Shown here: piece after piece, positions 25,511-33,824 of the stretch
How the letters are laid out: each line of letters opens with the position of its first letter
How positions within the stretch are numbered: the stretch's first letter is position 1
Assembly: GCA_036271555.1 (NCBI GenBank)
Contig: DATBAK010000019.1
Location: 1-64,000 of the forward strand
Length of the DNA: 64,000 nt
Direction: 5' to 3'
Source of the DNA: Acidimicrobiia bacterium
GTDB taxonomy: Bacteria; Actinomycetota; Acidimicrobiia; IMCC26256; PALSA-610
Program-made: the position numbers and the translations under genes
Notes under the pieces: generated by a model
The model's input: only the letters and a program-made list of their open reading frames with translations
What the model was told of the DNA's origin: nothing
Databases searched by the model: none

Positions 25511-27621
25511 CGACGACGTTGCCGCCCGAAGACGTGATGACGCTCGACCTCGCGACGCGCAAGGCCGACGTCGAGGCCGCGCCGCCCGAGCCGCCGCCGT
25601 CGCAACCGAACCCGATCGCACGCTTCTGGCGCGGTCGTCCCGACGATCCGCGTTGGGTGCGCCCCGCGCTGCTCGCGCTGCTCGTCGGTACCGGTCTCCT
25701 CTATCTCTGGGACCTCGGCGCGTCGGGTTGGGCGAACGCCTTCTACTCGGCCGCCGTGCAGGCGGGCACGAAGAGCTGGAAGGCCGCGTTCTTCGGCTCG
25801 TCCGACGCGTCGAACTTCATCACCGTCGACAAACCGCCCGCGGCGCTGTGGGTGATGGAGATCTCGGCGCGCCTCTTCGGTGTGAACGCGTGGAGCGTGC
25901 TCGTGCCCCAGGCGCTCGAGGGCGTCGCCGCGGTCGGGTTGCTCTACGCGACCGTCCGGCGCTGGTTCTCACCCGCGGCCGGGCTGATCGCGGGCGCGGT
26001 CATGGCGACGACACCCGTCGCGGTGTTGATGTTCCGCTTCAACAATCCCGACGCACTCCTCGTGCTGCTGCTCGTCGGCGCGGCGTACGCGATGGTGCGC
26101 GCGCACGAAGACGGCCGCACGCGCTGGATCCTGCTCGCGTGCGCGCTCGTCGGCACCGGCTTCATCACGAAGATGATGCAGGCGTTCATCGTGATGCCGG
26201 TCTTCGCGCTGGTCTATCTGTGCTTCGGCCCGCTGGACCTGTGGCGACGCGTGCGCCAGCTCGCGTGGGGCGCGCTCGCGCTGCTCGTGGCGTCGGGCTG
26301 GTGGGTCGCGATCGTCGCCCTGTGGCCCGCGTCGAGCCGGCCGTACATCGGCGGCTCGCAGGACAACAGCATCCTCAACCTGATCTTCGGTTACAACGGC
26401 TTCGGCCGCATCACGGGGAACGAGACCGGCAGCGTCGGCGGCGGCCCCGCGAGCGGTACCAATCGTTGGGGTCCGACGGGCTGGAACCGACTCTGGCAGT
26501 CCGATTGGGGCGGGCAGGTCGCGTGGCTCGTGCCCGCGGCCCTGATCCTGCTCGCCGCGGGACTCGTCGTCACCGCCCGTCGTTCGCGCACCGATCGCAC
26601 GCGCGTCGCGTTCCTCATCTGGGGCGGTTGGCTCGTGCTCACCGCCGCGGTGTTCAGCTTCGCGAGCGGCATCATCCATCCCTACTACTCGGTCGCGCTC
26701 GCGCCCGCGGTCGGCGCGCTCGTCGGCATGGGCGCGGTCACGCTGTGGCGCACGCGCGAGTCGTGGTTCTCGCGCGGCACGCTCGCGGTCGCGCTCGCGA
26801 CGACGAGCATCGTCTCGTACCAGCTGCTCGAACGCAGCGCGACCTGGCATCCGGCGCTGCGCGGCGTGGTGTTGTGGGTCGGCCTGCCCGTCGCCGCCGG
26901 CATCTTCTTCGCGCCGGCGTTCGCGAAGCAGCTCGGCGTCGTGCTCGCGATCGCGGGTCTCGCGATCGCGTTGGCCGGTCCCGTCGCGTACGCGCTCGAT
27001 ACCGCGGCGACGCCGCACTCGGGCGCGATTCCGGCCGCGGGACCGACGGTGCGCGGCGGACAGTTCGGCGGCGGTCGCTTCGGCGGCCGGCCCGGCTTCG
27101 GGGGCGCGCCCTTCGGAACCAACCGTGGCACCCTCCCCGGCCTCGGTGGGAACGGCGGCGCGCTCCCGGGATTCGGAAACGGCAACGGCGTCCCGTTCGG
27201 AAACGGGAATGGGAATGGCAACCCGTTCGGCCGGGCCTTCGGCAACAACGGCGGCGGCGGCGGGTTCCTCAACGCGACGACGCCGTCGAGCGCGCTCGTG
27301 CAGGCGCTGCAGACGAACGCGTCGCGCTACCGCTGGGCCGCGGCGACCGTGAACTCCAACTCCGCGGCCGGCTACCAGCTCGCGAGCGGTGAGGCGGTGA
27401 TGGCGATCGGCGGCTTCAACGGCACCGACCCCGCACCGTCGCTCGCGCAGTTCGAGCAGTACGTGCGCGAGGGCAAGATCCACTACTACATCGCGGGCGG
27501 CATCGAAGGCACCTTCAACGACACCGCGTCGCAGATCACGCAGTGGGTCGAGCAGCACTTCACGCAGACGACCATCGGTGGCACGAGCGTCTACGACCTC
27601 ACGAGCGGCACCGCGACCTGA
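25507..27621 (+). CDS. GT39/ArnT-like membrane glycosyltransferase with Gly/Asn/Phe-rich linker
   Basis: A 704-residue polytopic protein. The N-terminal half is of the PMT_2 family, with FYSAAVQAGTKSWKAAFFGS and DKPPAALW near residues 78-120, the region of the catalytic acidic loop, and HPYYSVALAPA further on. Residues of about 515-595 are a low-complexity linker rich in Gly, Asn, Phe, Arg and Pro. It leads to a soluble C-terminal domain of about 110 residues (TPSSALVQAL, GYQLASGEAVMAIGGFNG, HYYIAGG). It would use the polyprenyl-phosphate sugar made by the preceding genes to glycosylate a target outside the cell. It overlaps gtrA by 4 nt. Confidence 0.9.
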   Translation: MTTTLPPEDVMTLDLATRKADVEAAPPEPPPSQPNPIARFWRGRPDDPRWVRPALLALLVGTGLLYLWDLGASGWANAFYSAAVQAGTKSWKAAFFGSSDASNFITVDKPPAALWVMEISARLFGVNAWSVLVPQALEGVAAVGLLYATVRRWFSPAAGLIAGAVMATTPVAVLMFRFNNPDALLVLLLVGAAYAMVRAHEDGRTRWILLACALVGTGFITKMMQAFIVMPVFALVYLCFGPLDLWRRVRQLAWGALALLVASGWWVAIVALWPASSRPYIGGSQDNSILNLIFGYNGFGRITGNETGSVGGGPASGTNRWGPTGWNRLWQSDWGGQVAWLVPAALILLAAGLVVTARRSRTDRTRVAFLIWGGWLVLTAAVFSFASGIIHPYYSVALAPAVGALVGMGAVTLWRTRESWFSRGTLAVALATTSIVSYQLLERSATWHPALRGVVLWVGLPVAAGIFFAPAFAKQLGVVLAIAGLAIALAGPVAYALDTAATPHSGAIPAAGPTVRGGQFGGGRFGGRPGFGGAPFGTNRGTLPGLGGNGGALPGFGNGNGVPFGNGNGNGNPFGRAFGNNGGGGGFLNATTPSSALVQALQTNASRYRWAAATVNSNSAAGYQLASGEAVMAIGGFNGTDPAPSLAQFEQYVREGKIHYYIAGGIEGTFNDTASQITQWVEQHFTQTTIGGTSVYDLTSGTAT

Positions 27622-27633
27622 GCGCGTGAACGC

Positions 27634-28680
27634 TTACGCGATGACTTTGTAGCGGCCGATCATGCCGCCCATCATGTGCATCGCGACGTGGCAGTGGTAC
27701 AGCCAGTCGCCGGGGTTGTCCTCGATGTAGTCGAACGTGACGGTCGACGCGGGGCCGAGGAGCAGCGAGTCGTCGTACCGGCCCTCGTACTCCCAGCGGT
27801 GACCGTGCACGTGGAACACGTGGAAGTTGTCGCCGAGCGTCGCGACGCGCCAGCGCACGCGCTCGCCGACGCGCGCGGTGAACGTCGGTGTGTTGTCGAT
27901 GAAGGCGCGACCGTTGACGCAGTTGAACTGCTGCGAGAGCGCGGGCACGTAGATGTCGTGCAGGAACACGACGTTCTCGCGGTCGGCCGCGGGCGCCTTT
28001 GGATCTTCGACGACGATGACGCCGAACATGCCGAGCGTCGCCGACGCTTCGGGCATCGGCGGCGTGCCGTGGAAGATCGACTCCGGCTTCGAGTGGTCGT
28101 GGTACGGCCACGTGCCGACCGACGACCGCAGCACCTTCCACGTGTACGTGTACCTGTCGCCGAACGCGACCGCGGTTCCCGGTTTCTTCGGATCGGTCGC
28201 GAGCCACGCGCCGTCGGAGGCCGGGTCGTAGAAGACGCCGTGCGGGTGCAGGCTGTGCGCGTACTTGAAGTGCGAGTCGTTGTTGCGGAAGTGCACCTTC
28301 ACGGTGTCGCCGACGTTGAGCCGCAGCGTCGGTCCGGGGATGCCGTCGTTCGCGCCGATGTCGTCGCTCGCAGGGAGGGGCGCGCCGAAGTTCGGCGAGT
28401 ACGCGCGGAAGCCGAGCGCCCAGTACGACGTCTGGTCCTTCGTGTACGTCGTGCCCATCATCCCGTCGACGCCGTTCGGCACGAGGTTGCGGCGGAACGA
28501 GTCGGCCTGGATCCAGACTTCGCGCGTCTTGCCCGGTGCCGCGGTGAACGGCGCGGGCGCGTCGGCCGCGCTCGCGCGCGAGTCGGTCAGACCCTCGACG
28601 AGCGCGCTGCCGCCGACCGTGCCGAGCAGCCCGCTGACGGCCGCGCCGCGTAGGAACTTCCGCCGATCGATCTCACCCAT
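27634..28680 (-). CDS. Tat-exported two-domain multicopper oxidase
   Basis: A 348-residue protein with a twin-arginine signal (DRRKFLRGAAVSG, residues 5-17). The copper ligands are visible as HPHG, YHDH, HVFHVHGH and YHCHVAMHMMGGM, in two cupredoxin domains, the layout of small laccases and nitrite-reductase-like oxidases. It would oxidise a phenolic or metal substrate, or act on nitrogen oxides, outside the membrane; which one is not decidable. It follows a small cupredoxin gene by 34 bp on the same strand, a likely electron donor or acceptor. Confidence 0.92.
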   Translation of the reverse strand: MGEIDRRKFLRGAAVSGLLGTVGGSALVEGLTDSRASAADAPAPFTAAPGKTREVWIQADSFRRNLVPNGVDGMMGTTYTKDQTSYWALGFRAYSPNFGAPLPASDDIGANDGIPGPTLRLNVGDTVKVHFRNNDSHFKYAHSLHPHGVFYDPASDGAWLATDPKKPGTAVAFGDRYTYTWKVLRSSVGTWPYHDHSKPESIFHGTPPMPEASATLGMFGVIVVEDPKAPAADRENVVFLHDIYVPALSQQFNCVNGRAFIDNTPTFTARVGERVRWRVATLGDNFHVFHVHGHRWEYEGRYDDSLLLGPASTVTFDYIEDNPGDWLYHCHVAMHMMGGMIGRYKVIA

Positions 28681-28714
28681 CGCCGTCGCCCTCGGCTTGC
28701 GTGCCGTACGTGCG

Positions 28715-29086
28715 TCAGCCGCTGACGACGACCTTGCCGGTCATGTCGGGATGGATCTGGCAGTGGTACGCGTAGGTGCCCGGGGTCACGAACTTGTGGC
28801 TCCAGGTCTGGCCGGTCCCCAGCGCGCGCTTGATGCCGAAGTCGGCGAACTGGATGTTGTGGCCCGTGGAGTCGAGATTCGTCCACGTGACCTTCGTCTT
28901 GGTCGTGATCTTCAGCGTGTGCGGCTTGAAGAGGAAGCTCTGGATCTTCACGCTCGCCGTCTTCACTGCCGGTGCCTTCGGCGCGGCCGCGGCCGTGCCC
29001 ACTCCCGCGCCGGCGAGCACCAGCGCGGCGGACGCGAGCGCGCCCGTGCCGAACGCCAACCGTCGAAGTCCGCGTCGATCCGCCAT
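28715..29086 (-). CDS. Secreted single-domain cupredoxin (plastocyanin/amicyanin-like)
   Basis: A 123-residue protein. A signal peptide covers residues 1-35 (ending TAAAAP). A blue-copper domain follows with ligands His76 in GHNIQF and Cys109, His112 and Met115 in YHCQIHPDMTGK. It is a small electron carrier outside the membrane and lies directly upstream of the multicopper oxidase. The ATG at 29086 is chosen because the signal peptide begins there; the open frame extends much further without family similarity. Confidence 0.92.
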   Translation of the reverse strand: MADRRGLRRLAFGTGALASAALVLAGAGVGTAAAAPKAPAVKTASVKIQSFLFKPHTLKITTKTKVTWTNLDSTGHNIQFADFGIKRALGTGQTWSHKFVTPGTYAYHCQIHPDMTGKVVVSG

Positions 29087-29135
29087 GCCCTTGAGCCCTC
29101 CCGTGTCGTCCACCCCATCCCCGCCGAACGGCGCC

Positions 29136-29164
29136 ATCGTAGGGTCGCGCCCGCGCGCGCACAA
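29136..29164 (-). promoter_or_regulatory. Promoter of the cupredoxin-multicopper oxidase operon
   Basis: On the minus strand TTGTGC (29164-29159) and TACGAT (29141-29136) form -35 and -10 boxes with a 17-bp spacer, about 50 bp before the cupredoxin ATG. The spacing and -10 box are close to a housekeeping sigma-factor consensus. Confidence 0.6.
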
Positions 29165-29226
29165 GGTGGTCATTTCGTCGCGTTCCGCTGTATTCGGTGC
29201 GATCCGGAGCCTCGAAACGGGGCGAT

Positions 29227-30438
29227 TCAGCGGATGCGCAGCGGCACCGCGCGCGGGCCGCGCACCTGACCCGCGGACCACGTGACCGCGGCCGGATCCG
29301 TGAGCTCGAAGTCGGGATAGCGCGCGAGCCACTCCTCGAGCGCGACCCGCAGCTCCATGCGCGCGAGGTTCGATCCGATGCAACGGTGGATGCCGAGCCC
29401 GAACGCGGCGTGACGGTTCTCGGCGCGGTCGAGCACGACCTGATCGGCGTCGACGAAGGCTTCGGGATCGCGGTTCGCCGCGGGGAACGGCAGCAGCACC
29501 CAATCGCCGGCGCGGAAGCGGCGGCCCTCGAAGTCGAAGTCCTCGGCGACGAGGCGCGCCATCGTCACCGGCGCGTACGCCCGCAGCAGCTCTTCCACCG
29601 CGGTCGTCATGAGCGCGGGCTCGGCCGCGAGCCGGCGCCGATCTTCCGGGTGTTGTGCGAGGTGCCAGAGCGCCGCGCCGATCGCGGACCACGTCGTGTC
29701 GATGCCCGCGATCATCAGCAGCACCATCGTGCCGCGCACGTGGTCGGGGTGCAGGCGCTCGCCGTCGAGCTCCGCCTCGAGCAGGAACGTGGTGAGGTCG
29801 TCGCGCGGCTCTCGGAGATGCTCCTCGATGCGCGCGTCGATGTACTCGTCGATCTCGCTGTCGTCGAGGTTCGCCTCGCGCGCCTCGGCGCTCAGGTCGA
29901 CGTCCTCGATCACGGCGTGGATGAAGCGGCGGAAGCGGTCGGCGTCCTCCTGCGGGAAGCCGAGCATCTTGACGATCACGCGCGGCGGGATCTGCTGCGC
30001 GTAGTCGAGCGCGGCGTCGAGCTCGTTCCGTCCGCTCGTCGCGTCGAGCAGCTCGCGGCAGAGCGCACGCGTGAACGGCTCGTAGGCGGCGATCGCCTTC
30101 GGCCCGAACGCGGGCAGGAGCATGCGCCGCGCCATCGAATGGAACGGCGGGTCGGACGTGATCGGCGGCGCGATGCCGATCGGCGCGGGCAGGTCGTGCT
30201 CGTCGGGGCGGAGCTCGCTCACGATGACGGAGCGCGACGTGAAGTGTTCAGTGTCGTACGCGATCGCGGCGATGTCGTCGCGGCGGACCGGTAGCCACGC
30301 GCCGCCGTAGCGATCGGTGTGCGCGACGGGACACTTCCCGCGGAGCTCGTCCCAGATCGGATACGGGTCGGTGCGCCAGCGCGGATCGGTGTGGTCGAAG
30401 TCGGTCGTCCAGTCGGTGACCGCGGGCCGCTCGCTCAT
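29227..30438 (-). CDS. Cytochrome P450
   Basis: A 403-residue class-I bacterial P450. The I-helix oxygen-activation motif AGIDTT is at 244-249, the K-helix ExxR is EELLR (282-286), and the heme-binding loop FGLGIHRCIG holds the axial Cys353. It would hydroxylate or otherwise oxidise a small lipophilic substrate. The start overlaps the stop of the ferredoxin gene (ATGA), so its redox partner is co-translated. The pair is controlled by the divergent TetR protein. Confidence 0.96.
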   Translation of the reverse strand: MSERPAVTDWTTDFDHTDPRWRTDPYPIWDELRGKCPVAHTDRYGGAWLPVRRDDIAAIAYDTEHFTSRSVIVSELRPDEHDLPAPIGIAPPITSDPPFHSMARRMLLPAFGPKAIAAYEPFTRALCRELLDATSGRNELDAALDYAQQIPPRVIVKMLGFPQEDADRFRRFIHAVIEDVDLSAEAREANLDDSEIDEYIDARIEEHLREPRDDLTTFLLEAELDGERLHPDHVRGTMVLLMIAGIDTTWSAIGAALWHLAQHPEDRRRLAAEPALMTTAVEELLRAYAPVTMARLVAEDFDFEGRRFRAGDWVLLPFPAANRDPEAFVDADQVVLDRAENRHAAFGLGIHRCIGSNLARMELRVALEEWLARYPDFELTDPAAVTWSAGQVRGPRAVPLRIR

Positions 30439-30635
30439 GACGACTCCTCGACCGAGATCGCGTACTCGGGGCAGTTCGCGACCGCGAGCCGCGCCTGCGC
30501 TTCGAGCGCGGGCGGCACCGTGCCGTCGCCGAGCTCGTGGGCGAAGCCGAGGTCGTCGACGTCGAACAGCTCCGGCGCGATCGCGTAGCAGCGGTTGTGG
30601 CCCTGGCACTTGTCCGAATCCACGTGCACTCGCAT
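30435..30635 (-). CDS. [3Fe-4S] ferredoxin, P450 partner
   Basis: A 66-residue ferredoxin with cysteines Cys10, Cys16 and Cys55 in C-x5-C ... C-P, the three-cysteine pattern of [3Fe-4S] ferredoxins that donate electrons to actinobacterial P450s. It overlaps the P450 start by 4 nt. The ATG at 30635 lies 6 nt after a TAAGGT -10 box, so the message is probably leaderless. No ferredoxin reductase is adjacent. Confidence 0.94.
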   Translation of the reverse strand: MRVHVDSDKCQGHNRCYAIAPELFDVDDLGFAHELGDGTVPPALEAQARLAVANCPEYAISVEESS

Positions 30636-30641
30636 CCGCCC

Positions 30642-30671
30642 ACCTTATTTTGTTGACCGACGGTCGGTCAA
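30642..30671 (-). promoter_or_regulatory. Ferredoxin-P450 promoter overlapping a 19-bp TetR operator
   Basis: TTGACCGACGGTCGGTCAA (30653-30671) is a perfect palindrome around a central base. On the minus strand its first six bases act as the -35 box TTGACC, followed after 18 bp by the -10 box TAAGGT (30647-30642). A repressor bound there would block this promoter. For the divergent tetR, TAGGGT (30681-30686) is the -10 box. Confidence 0.8.
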
Positions 30672-30694
30672 TGAAAAGGGTAGGGTTCCGGCGC

Positions 30695-31333
30695 GTGGGA
30701 CGCAGGGAGCAGGCGCAGCAGTCGCGGGCCGCGCTCGTCGACGCGGCCCGGAGCTGTTTCACCGAGTCCGGCTACGAGGGCACGACCGTCGCCGCGATCC
30801 TCGATCGCGCGGGCATGGCCCGCGGCGCGCTCTACCACTACTTCCCCGACGGCAAGCGCGAGATCTTCACCGCGGTGTTCGAGCAGGCCGACGACGCGTT
30901 TCACGAACGCCGGGACGCGCTGCTCGAGATCGCGTCGCCGCTCGCGCGCATCCGCAACGGGATGCGCGTGTTCCTCGAGCTCTGCACGCGCGACGACTTC
31001 GCGAGGATCGTGCTCATCGACGCGCCGAAGATCGTGCCCGGCCAGGGCGACCTCGGCAGCACCTACGAGTTGCTGCGCGAGCAGCTCGCGATGGCGATCG
31101 CGGCCGGTGAGATCGAGCCGTGCGACCCCGAGGTGACCGCGATCGCGCTCCACGGCGCGGCCCGGCGTGCGGGCGAGTACGTCGTCGCGTCGAAGCAGCG
31201 TCGCCGCGCGTCAGCGCGCGCGATCCGATCGATGGAGCTGATGATCGACGGCCTCGCGGCGGTCGAAACGCGAGCGAGGACTCCCCGCAGGAGCGGGCGG
31301 GTCGCCGTGCGGCCCGCCCGACGTGTCGACTGA
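30695..31333 (+). CDS. TetR-family transcription regulator
   Basis: A 212-residue regulator. The N-terminal helix-turn-helix (residues 8-52) contains FTESGYEGTTVAAILDRAG and ALYHYFPDGKREIF, the standard TetR signature. The ligand domain that follows has no recognisable sub-family motif. GTG 30695 is preferred: it lies 8 nt after the -10 box TAGGGT and gives a leaderless message. ATG 30671 would start inside the operator, upstream of the transcription start. It is divergent from the ferredoxin-P450 pair, which it most likely represses together with itself. Confidence 0.9.
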   Translation: MGRREQAQQSRAALVDAARSCFTESGYEGTTVAAILDRAGMARGALYHYFPDGKREIFTAVFEQADDAFHERRDALLEIASPLARIRNGMRVFLELCTRDDFARIVLIDAPKIVPGQGDLGSTYELLREQLAMAIAAGEIEPCDPEVTAIALHGAARRAGEYVVASKQRRRASARAIRSMELMIDGLAAVETRARTPRRSGRVAVRPARRVD

Positions 31334-31369
31334 GCTGTCAGGAGCGGCGAGCGTGAGCGAGCGCGACCG

Positions 31370-31564
31370 TCAAGCGTCGCGATGGTGCGGCGAGTTCCCG
31401 CGGCGGGACGGGTGCCAGTGCGAGGTCGCGACCCGCTGATCCTCCGGGATCAGGTAGTCCCCGACGAAGGCGGTGAGGTCGCGCTCGGGCTCTTGCTCGG
31501 ACGCGCTCGCGTCGCGGCGGCGCCGCCCGAACCGTCTGCGTCCATCCCGCGCCGCGCGTGCCAT
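31370..31564 (-). CDS. Small hypothetical protein (64 aa)
   Basis: An ATG with a strong ribosome site (GGGGAGG about 9 nt upstream) opens a 64-residue frame. The N-terminal third is very basic (RRRFGRRRR), the middle acidic (SASEQEPERD), and the end His/Arg-rich. I recognise no family. The ribosome site and convergent placement after tetR support a real gene. The hairpin at 31638-31675 lies just upstream of it. Confidence 0.4.
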   Translation of the reverse strand: MARAARDGRRRFGRRRRDASASEQEPERDLTAFVGDYLIPEDQRVATSHWHPSRRGNSPHHRDA

Positions 31565-31637
31565 CGTCGAAGCCTCCCCTCCCCGGAAGGATCGGCGCGC
31601 GCTCCCGGCGGCTTGAGCCAACTCGACGCGCTCGCGA

Positions 31638-31675
31638 GAGCAGGCAGGCGGCCTCGCGGCGGCACCTGCCTGCTC
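31638..31675. terminator. Strong 11-bp stem hairpin
   Basis: GAGCAGGCAGG (31638-31648) is perfectly repeated in inverse at 31665-31675 (CCTGCCTGCTC) with a 16-nt loop. It lies between the stop of the small ORF at 31705 and the start of the one at 31564, so it may terminate or attenuate minus-strand transcription. There is no T-tract. Confidence 0.5.
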
Positions 31676-31704
31676 TTCGGGGGAAATCGTGTGGGTCGCC
31701 CGGG

Positions 31705-31866
31705 TCAGCCCGTGCCGGCGATCCTCCGGGTGGCGTGGAAGCCGGCGGGCCCGCCGCCGAGCGGAGGCGGATGCGCCCTCGGTGCGACCGAGGCGTAGGA
31801 GCCCGACGCGGCGGTGGCGTTCGTGGAGTCGGTCGCGGCGAGGAAGACTGTTCGGGCTGGAGTCAT
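31705..31866 (-). CDS. Possible small protein (53 aa)
   Basis: An ATG preceded by GAAAGGA (8 nt) opens a 53-residue frame that starts MTPARTVFLAATDSTN and has a Pro/Gly-rich second half. No family is recognised. The ribosome site is good, and a stable hairpin follows the stop by 30 nt. Coding status is uncertain; it could be a leader peptide or an antigen-like small protein. Confidence 0.3.
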   Translation of the reverse strand: MTPARTVFLAATDSTNATAASGSYASVAPRAHPPPLGGGPAGFHATRRIAGTG

Positions 31867-31976
31867 CGTGGGTCCTTTCGGGTCGGGCCCGATCCGCTCG
31901 GGTCACACACCACGATGGGGCACGCGCCCGCCGACGAGCCCCGAGCCGCCTCCGAGTTCGCCGGGAGTGGCGTCGC

Positions 31977-31992
31977 TAGCGTTCGTGACATG
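31977..31992 (+). promoter_or_regulatory. -10 box and leaderless start of the secreted hairpin-glycosidase-like gene
   Basis: TAGCGT (31977-31982) is followed by 7 nt and then ATG 31990, with no Shine-Dalgarno sequence. This is the same -10/start spacing seen at several other genes in the window. Confidence 0.5.
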
Positions 31993-33183
31993 CGCAGCTT
32001 CGTCGTCGCGCTGGGCGCCGCGATCGCGCTCACGGTCTCGCCGGCCGTCGCGCACGCGGCAAGCGCGCGACCACAGGGCTCGAGCACCGCGTCGGCGTAC
32101 GACTTCCTCGATCTGATGATGGACAAATACGCGAGCGGGCACGTGCTCCGTCTCGTGCAGAGCTTCCAGCCGCAACCGGCGCTCGACTACACCGCGTCGG
32201 TCACGTACGACGACGCACTCGTGATCGACGCGTACCTCGCGCGCGGCCGACCGGGCGACGTGCGCCGCGCGACGGTCATCGGCGACGCGCTGCTGTTCGT
32301 TCAGACCAACGACGTCGAGCAGGACGGCCGGCTGCGCGCCGCGTACGCGCCCACTCCGCTGCGGAGCCCGGCGCGGATCAAGGTCGTGAACGCGACGACC
32401 ACCGTCGGCAGTCTCGCGTGGGCCGGGATGGCGCTCACCCGGTTGCGCGCCCGCACCGGGAACGACGCGTATCTCGACGGCGCGCTCGCGATCGGCAATT
32501 GGATCCAGGACCACGCGGCCGACACACGCGGTGCCGGCGGGTACACGGGCGGGGCGCGGGCGGACGGCACGAGTATCCAGTGGAAGTCGACGGAGCACAA
32601 CATCGACGCGTACGCGTTGTTCGAGATGCTCGCGAGCGCGACCGGTGACCCCATCTGGTCGACCCGAGCGAACGCGGCGCTCACGTTCGTGCAGTCGATG
32701 TGGGAACCGACGCACGGACGGTTCTTCACCGGCACCGAGGACGACGGTGTGACCGTCAACGACACCCTGCGGCCGGAAGACGTCAACAGCTGGTCGTACC
32801 TCGCGCTCCAAGCGCCCGAATACGAGCACGCGCTCGATTGGGATCGCGTGCACCTGGCGGCGAAGGCCGACGGCTTCGACGGTGTCTCGTTCTGTCAGGG
32901 TGATCGCAGTGGCGTGTGGTTCGAGGGGACGGCGCACCTCGCGCTCGCATTCGCGCTCCGGGGATCGACGGCCGATGCCGCGCACGCACAGCGCTATCTC
33001 GCGACCATCCGGCGCGCGCAGGTGTCGGGGCTCAACGCCGACGGTCGCGGGATCATCGCCGCGTCGAAGGACGGTCTCGGCGACTGCGGGGGCGACGGCT
33101 ACGACGCGTCGCTGCACACCGGCGCGACCGCGTGGTACCTGCTCGCGGCGCGCGGCGTGAACCCCTTCATTGCGGCACTCTGA
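31990..33183 (+). CDS. Secreted alpha/alpha-toroid (six-hairpin glycosidase-like) protein
   Basis: A 397-residue exported protein. The signal peptide covers residues 1-24 (cleavage after AHAA). The mature part has repeated helical hairpins with Trp, Asn and aromatic patches (VTYDDALVIDAYLARG, WKSTEHNIDAYALFEML, DVNSWSYLALQAPEY, YDASLHTGATAWYLLAA), typical of alpha/alpha-barrel glycan-active enzymes. WKSTEHNIDAYA places a Glu and Asp in the likely cleft. The substrate is unknown. It ends 29 bp before the molybdoenzyme gene. Confidence 0.7.
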   Translation: MRSFVVALGAAIALTVSPAVAHAASARPQGSSTASAYDFLDLMMDKYASGHVLRLVQSFQPQPALDYTASVTYDDALVIDAYLARGRPGDVRRATVIGDALLFVQTNDVEQDGRLRAAYAPTPLRSPARIKVVNATTTVGSLAWAGMALTRLRARTGNDAYLDGALAIGNWIQDHAADTRGAGGYTGGARADGTSIQWKSTEHNIDAYALFEMLASATGDPIWSTRANAALTFVQSMWEPTHGRFFTGTEDDGVTVNDTLRPEDVNSWSYLALQAPEYEHALDWDRVHLAAKADGFDGVSFCQGDRSGVWFEGTAHLALAFALRGSTADAAHAQRYLATIRRAQVSGLNADGRGIIAASKDGLGDCGGDGYDASLHTGATAWYLLAARGVNPFIAAL

Positions 33184-33212
33184 TCTGCAAGTCTGTCGGG
33201 CAGGAGGTGCGT

Positions 33213-33824
33213 ATGGCTCACTTCACGCGAGGGTTCGCCAAGCGCGAGTCGCGCGTTCGCGCCGATTGGCTCCCGCCCGGTCAGTACGACGTCGGCGATG
33301 CGTGGCCCGTGCTCACCGCCGAACCGACGCCCCACCTCTCGACCGCCACGTGGACGTTCGCAATCGACGGTCTGGTCGATCACCCGCGCACGTGGACGTG
33401 GGACGAGATGCAGGCGCTCCCGAAGTCGACGTATCGCGGTGACATCCACTGCGTCACGACGTGGTCGAAGCACGACACCGAGTTCGAGGGCGTGTCGGTC
33501 GACGCGTTGCTCGACGCGGTGGGCGTCGGCGCGACGGCCACGCACGTGCTCGCGTCGAGTCACACCAGCTACACGACGAACCTGCCGCTCGACGACGTGC
33601 GGAACGGTCGGGCGTGGGTCGCGTTCTCGTTCGGCGGCGCGCCGATCGCGCCCGAGCACGGTGGTCCCGCGCGTCTGCTCGTGCCGCACCTCTACTTCTG
33701 GAAGAGCGCGAAGTGGGTCGCCGGCCTGCGCCTGCTCGACCACGACGAGGCCGGTTTCTGGGAGCAGAACGGCTATCACAACCACGGCGATCCCTGGCGC
33801 GAGGAGCGCTACTGGGGTGACTGA
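33213..33824 (+). CDS. YedY/sulfite-oxidase-like molybdopterin protein
   Basis: A 203-residue oxidoreductase with only the Moco-binding SUOX fold. The molybdenum-ligand cysteine is Cys80 in IHCVTTWSK. The C-terminal HLYFWKSAKWVAGL and WEQNGYHNHGDPW are conserved in this short soluble family. There is no heme domain and no obvious signal peptide, so it is probably cytoplasmic. CAGGAGG lies 6 nt before the ATG. It overlaps the downstream flavin reductase gene by 8 nt, its likely redox partner. Confidence 0.93.
   Translation: MAHFTRGFAKRESRVRADWLPPGQYDVGDAWPVLTAEPTPHLSTATWTFAIDGLVDHPRTWTWDEMQALPKSTYRGDIHCVTTWSKHDTEFEGVSVDALLDAVGVGATATHVLASSHTSYTTNLPLDDVRNGRAWVAFSFGGAPIAPEHGGPARLLVPHLYFWKSAKWVAGLRLLDHDEAGFWEQNGYHNHGDPWREERYWGD

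Noticed and set aside
31382-31798. 138-codon plus-strand frame
   Set aside because: No ribosome site or motif; the minus-strand small ORFs here have better initiation signals.
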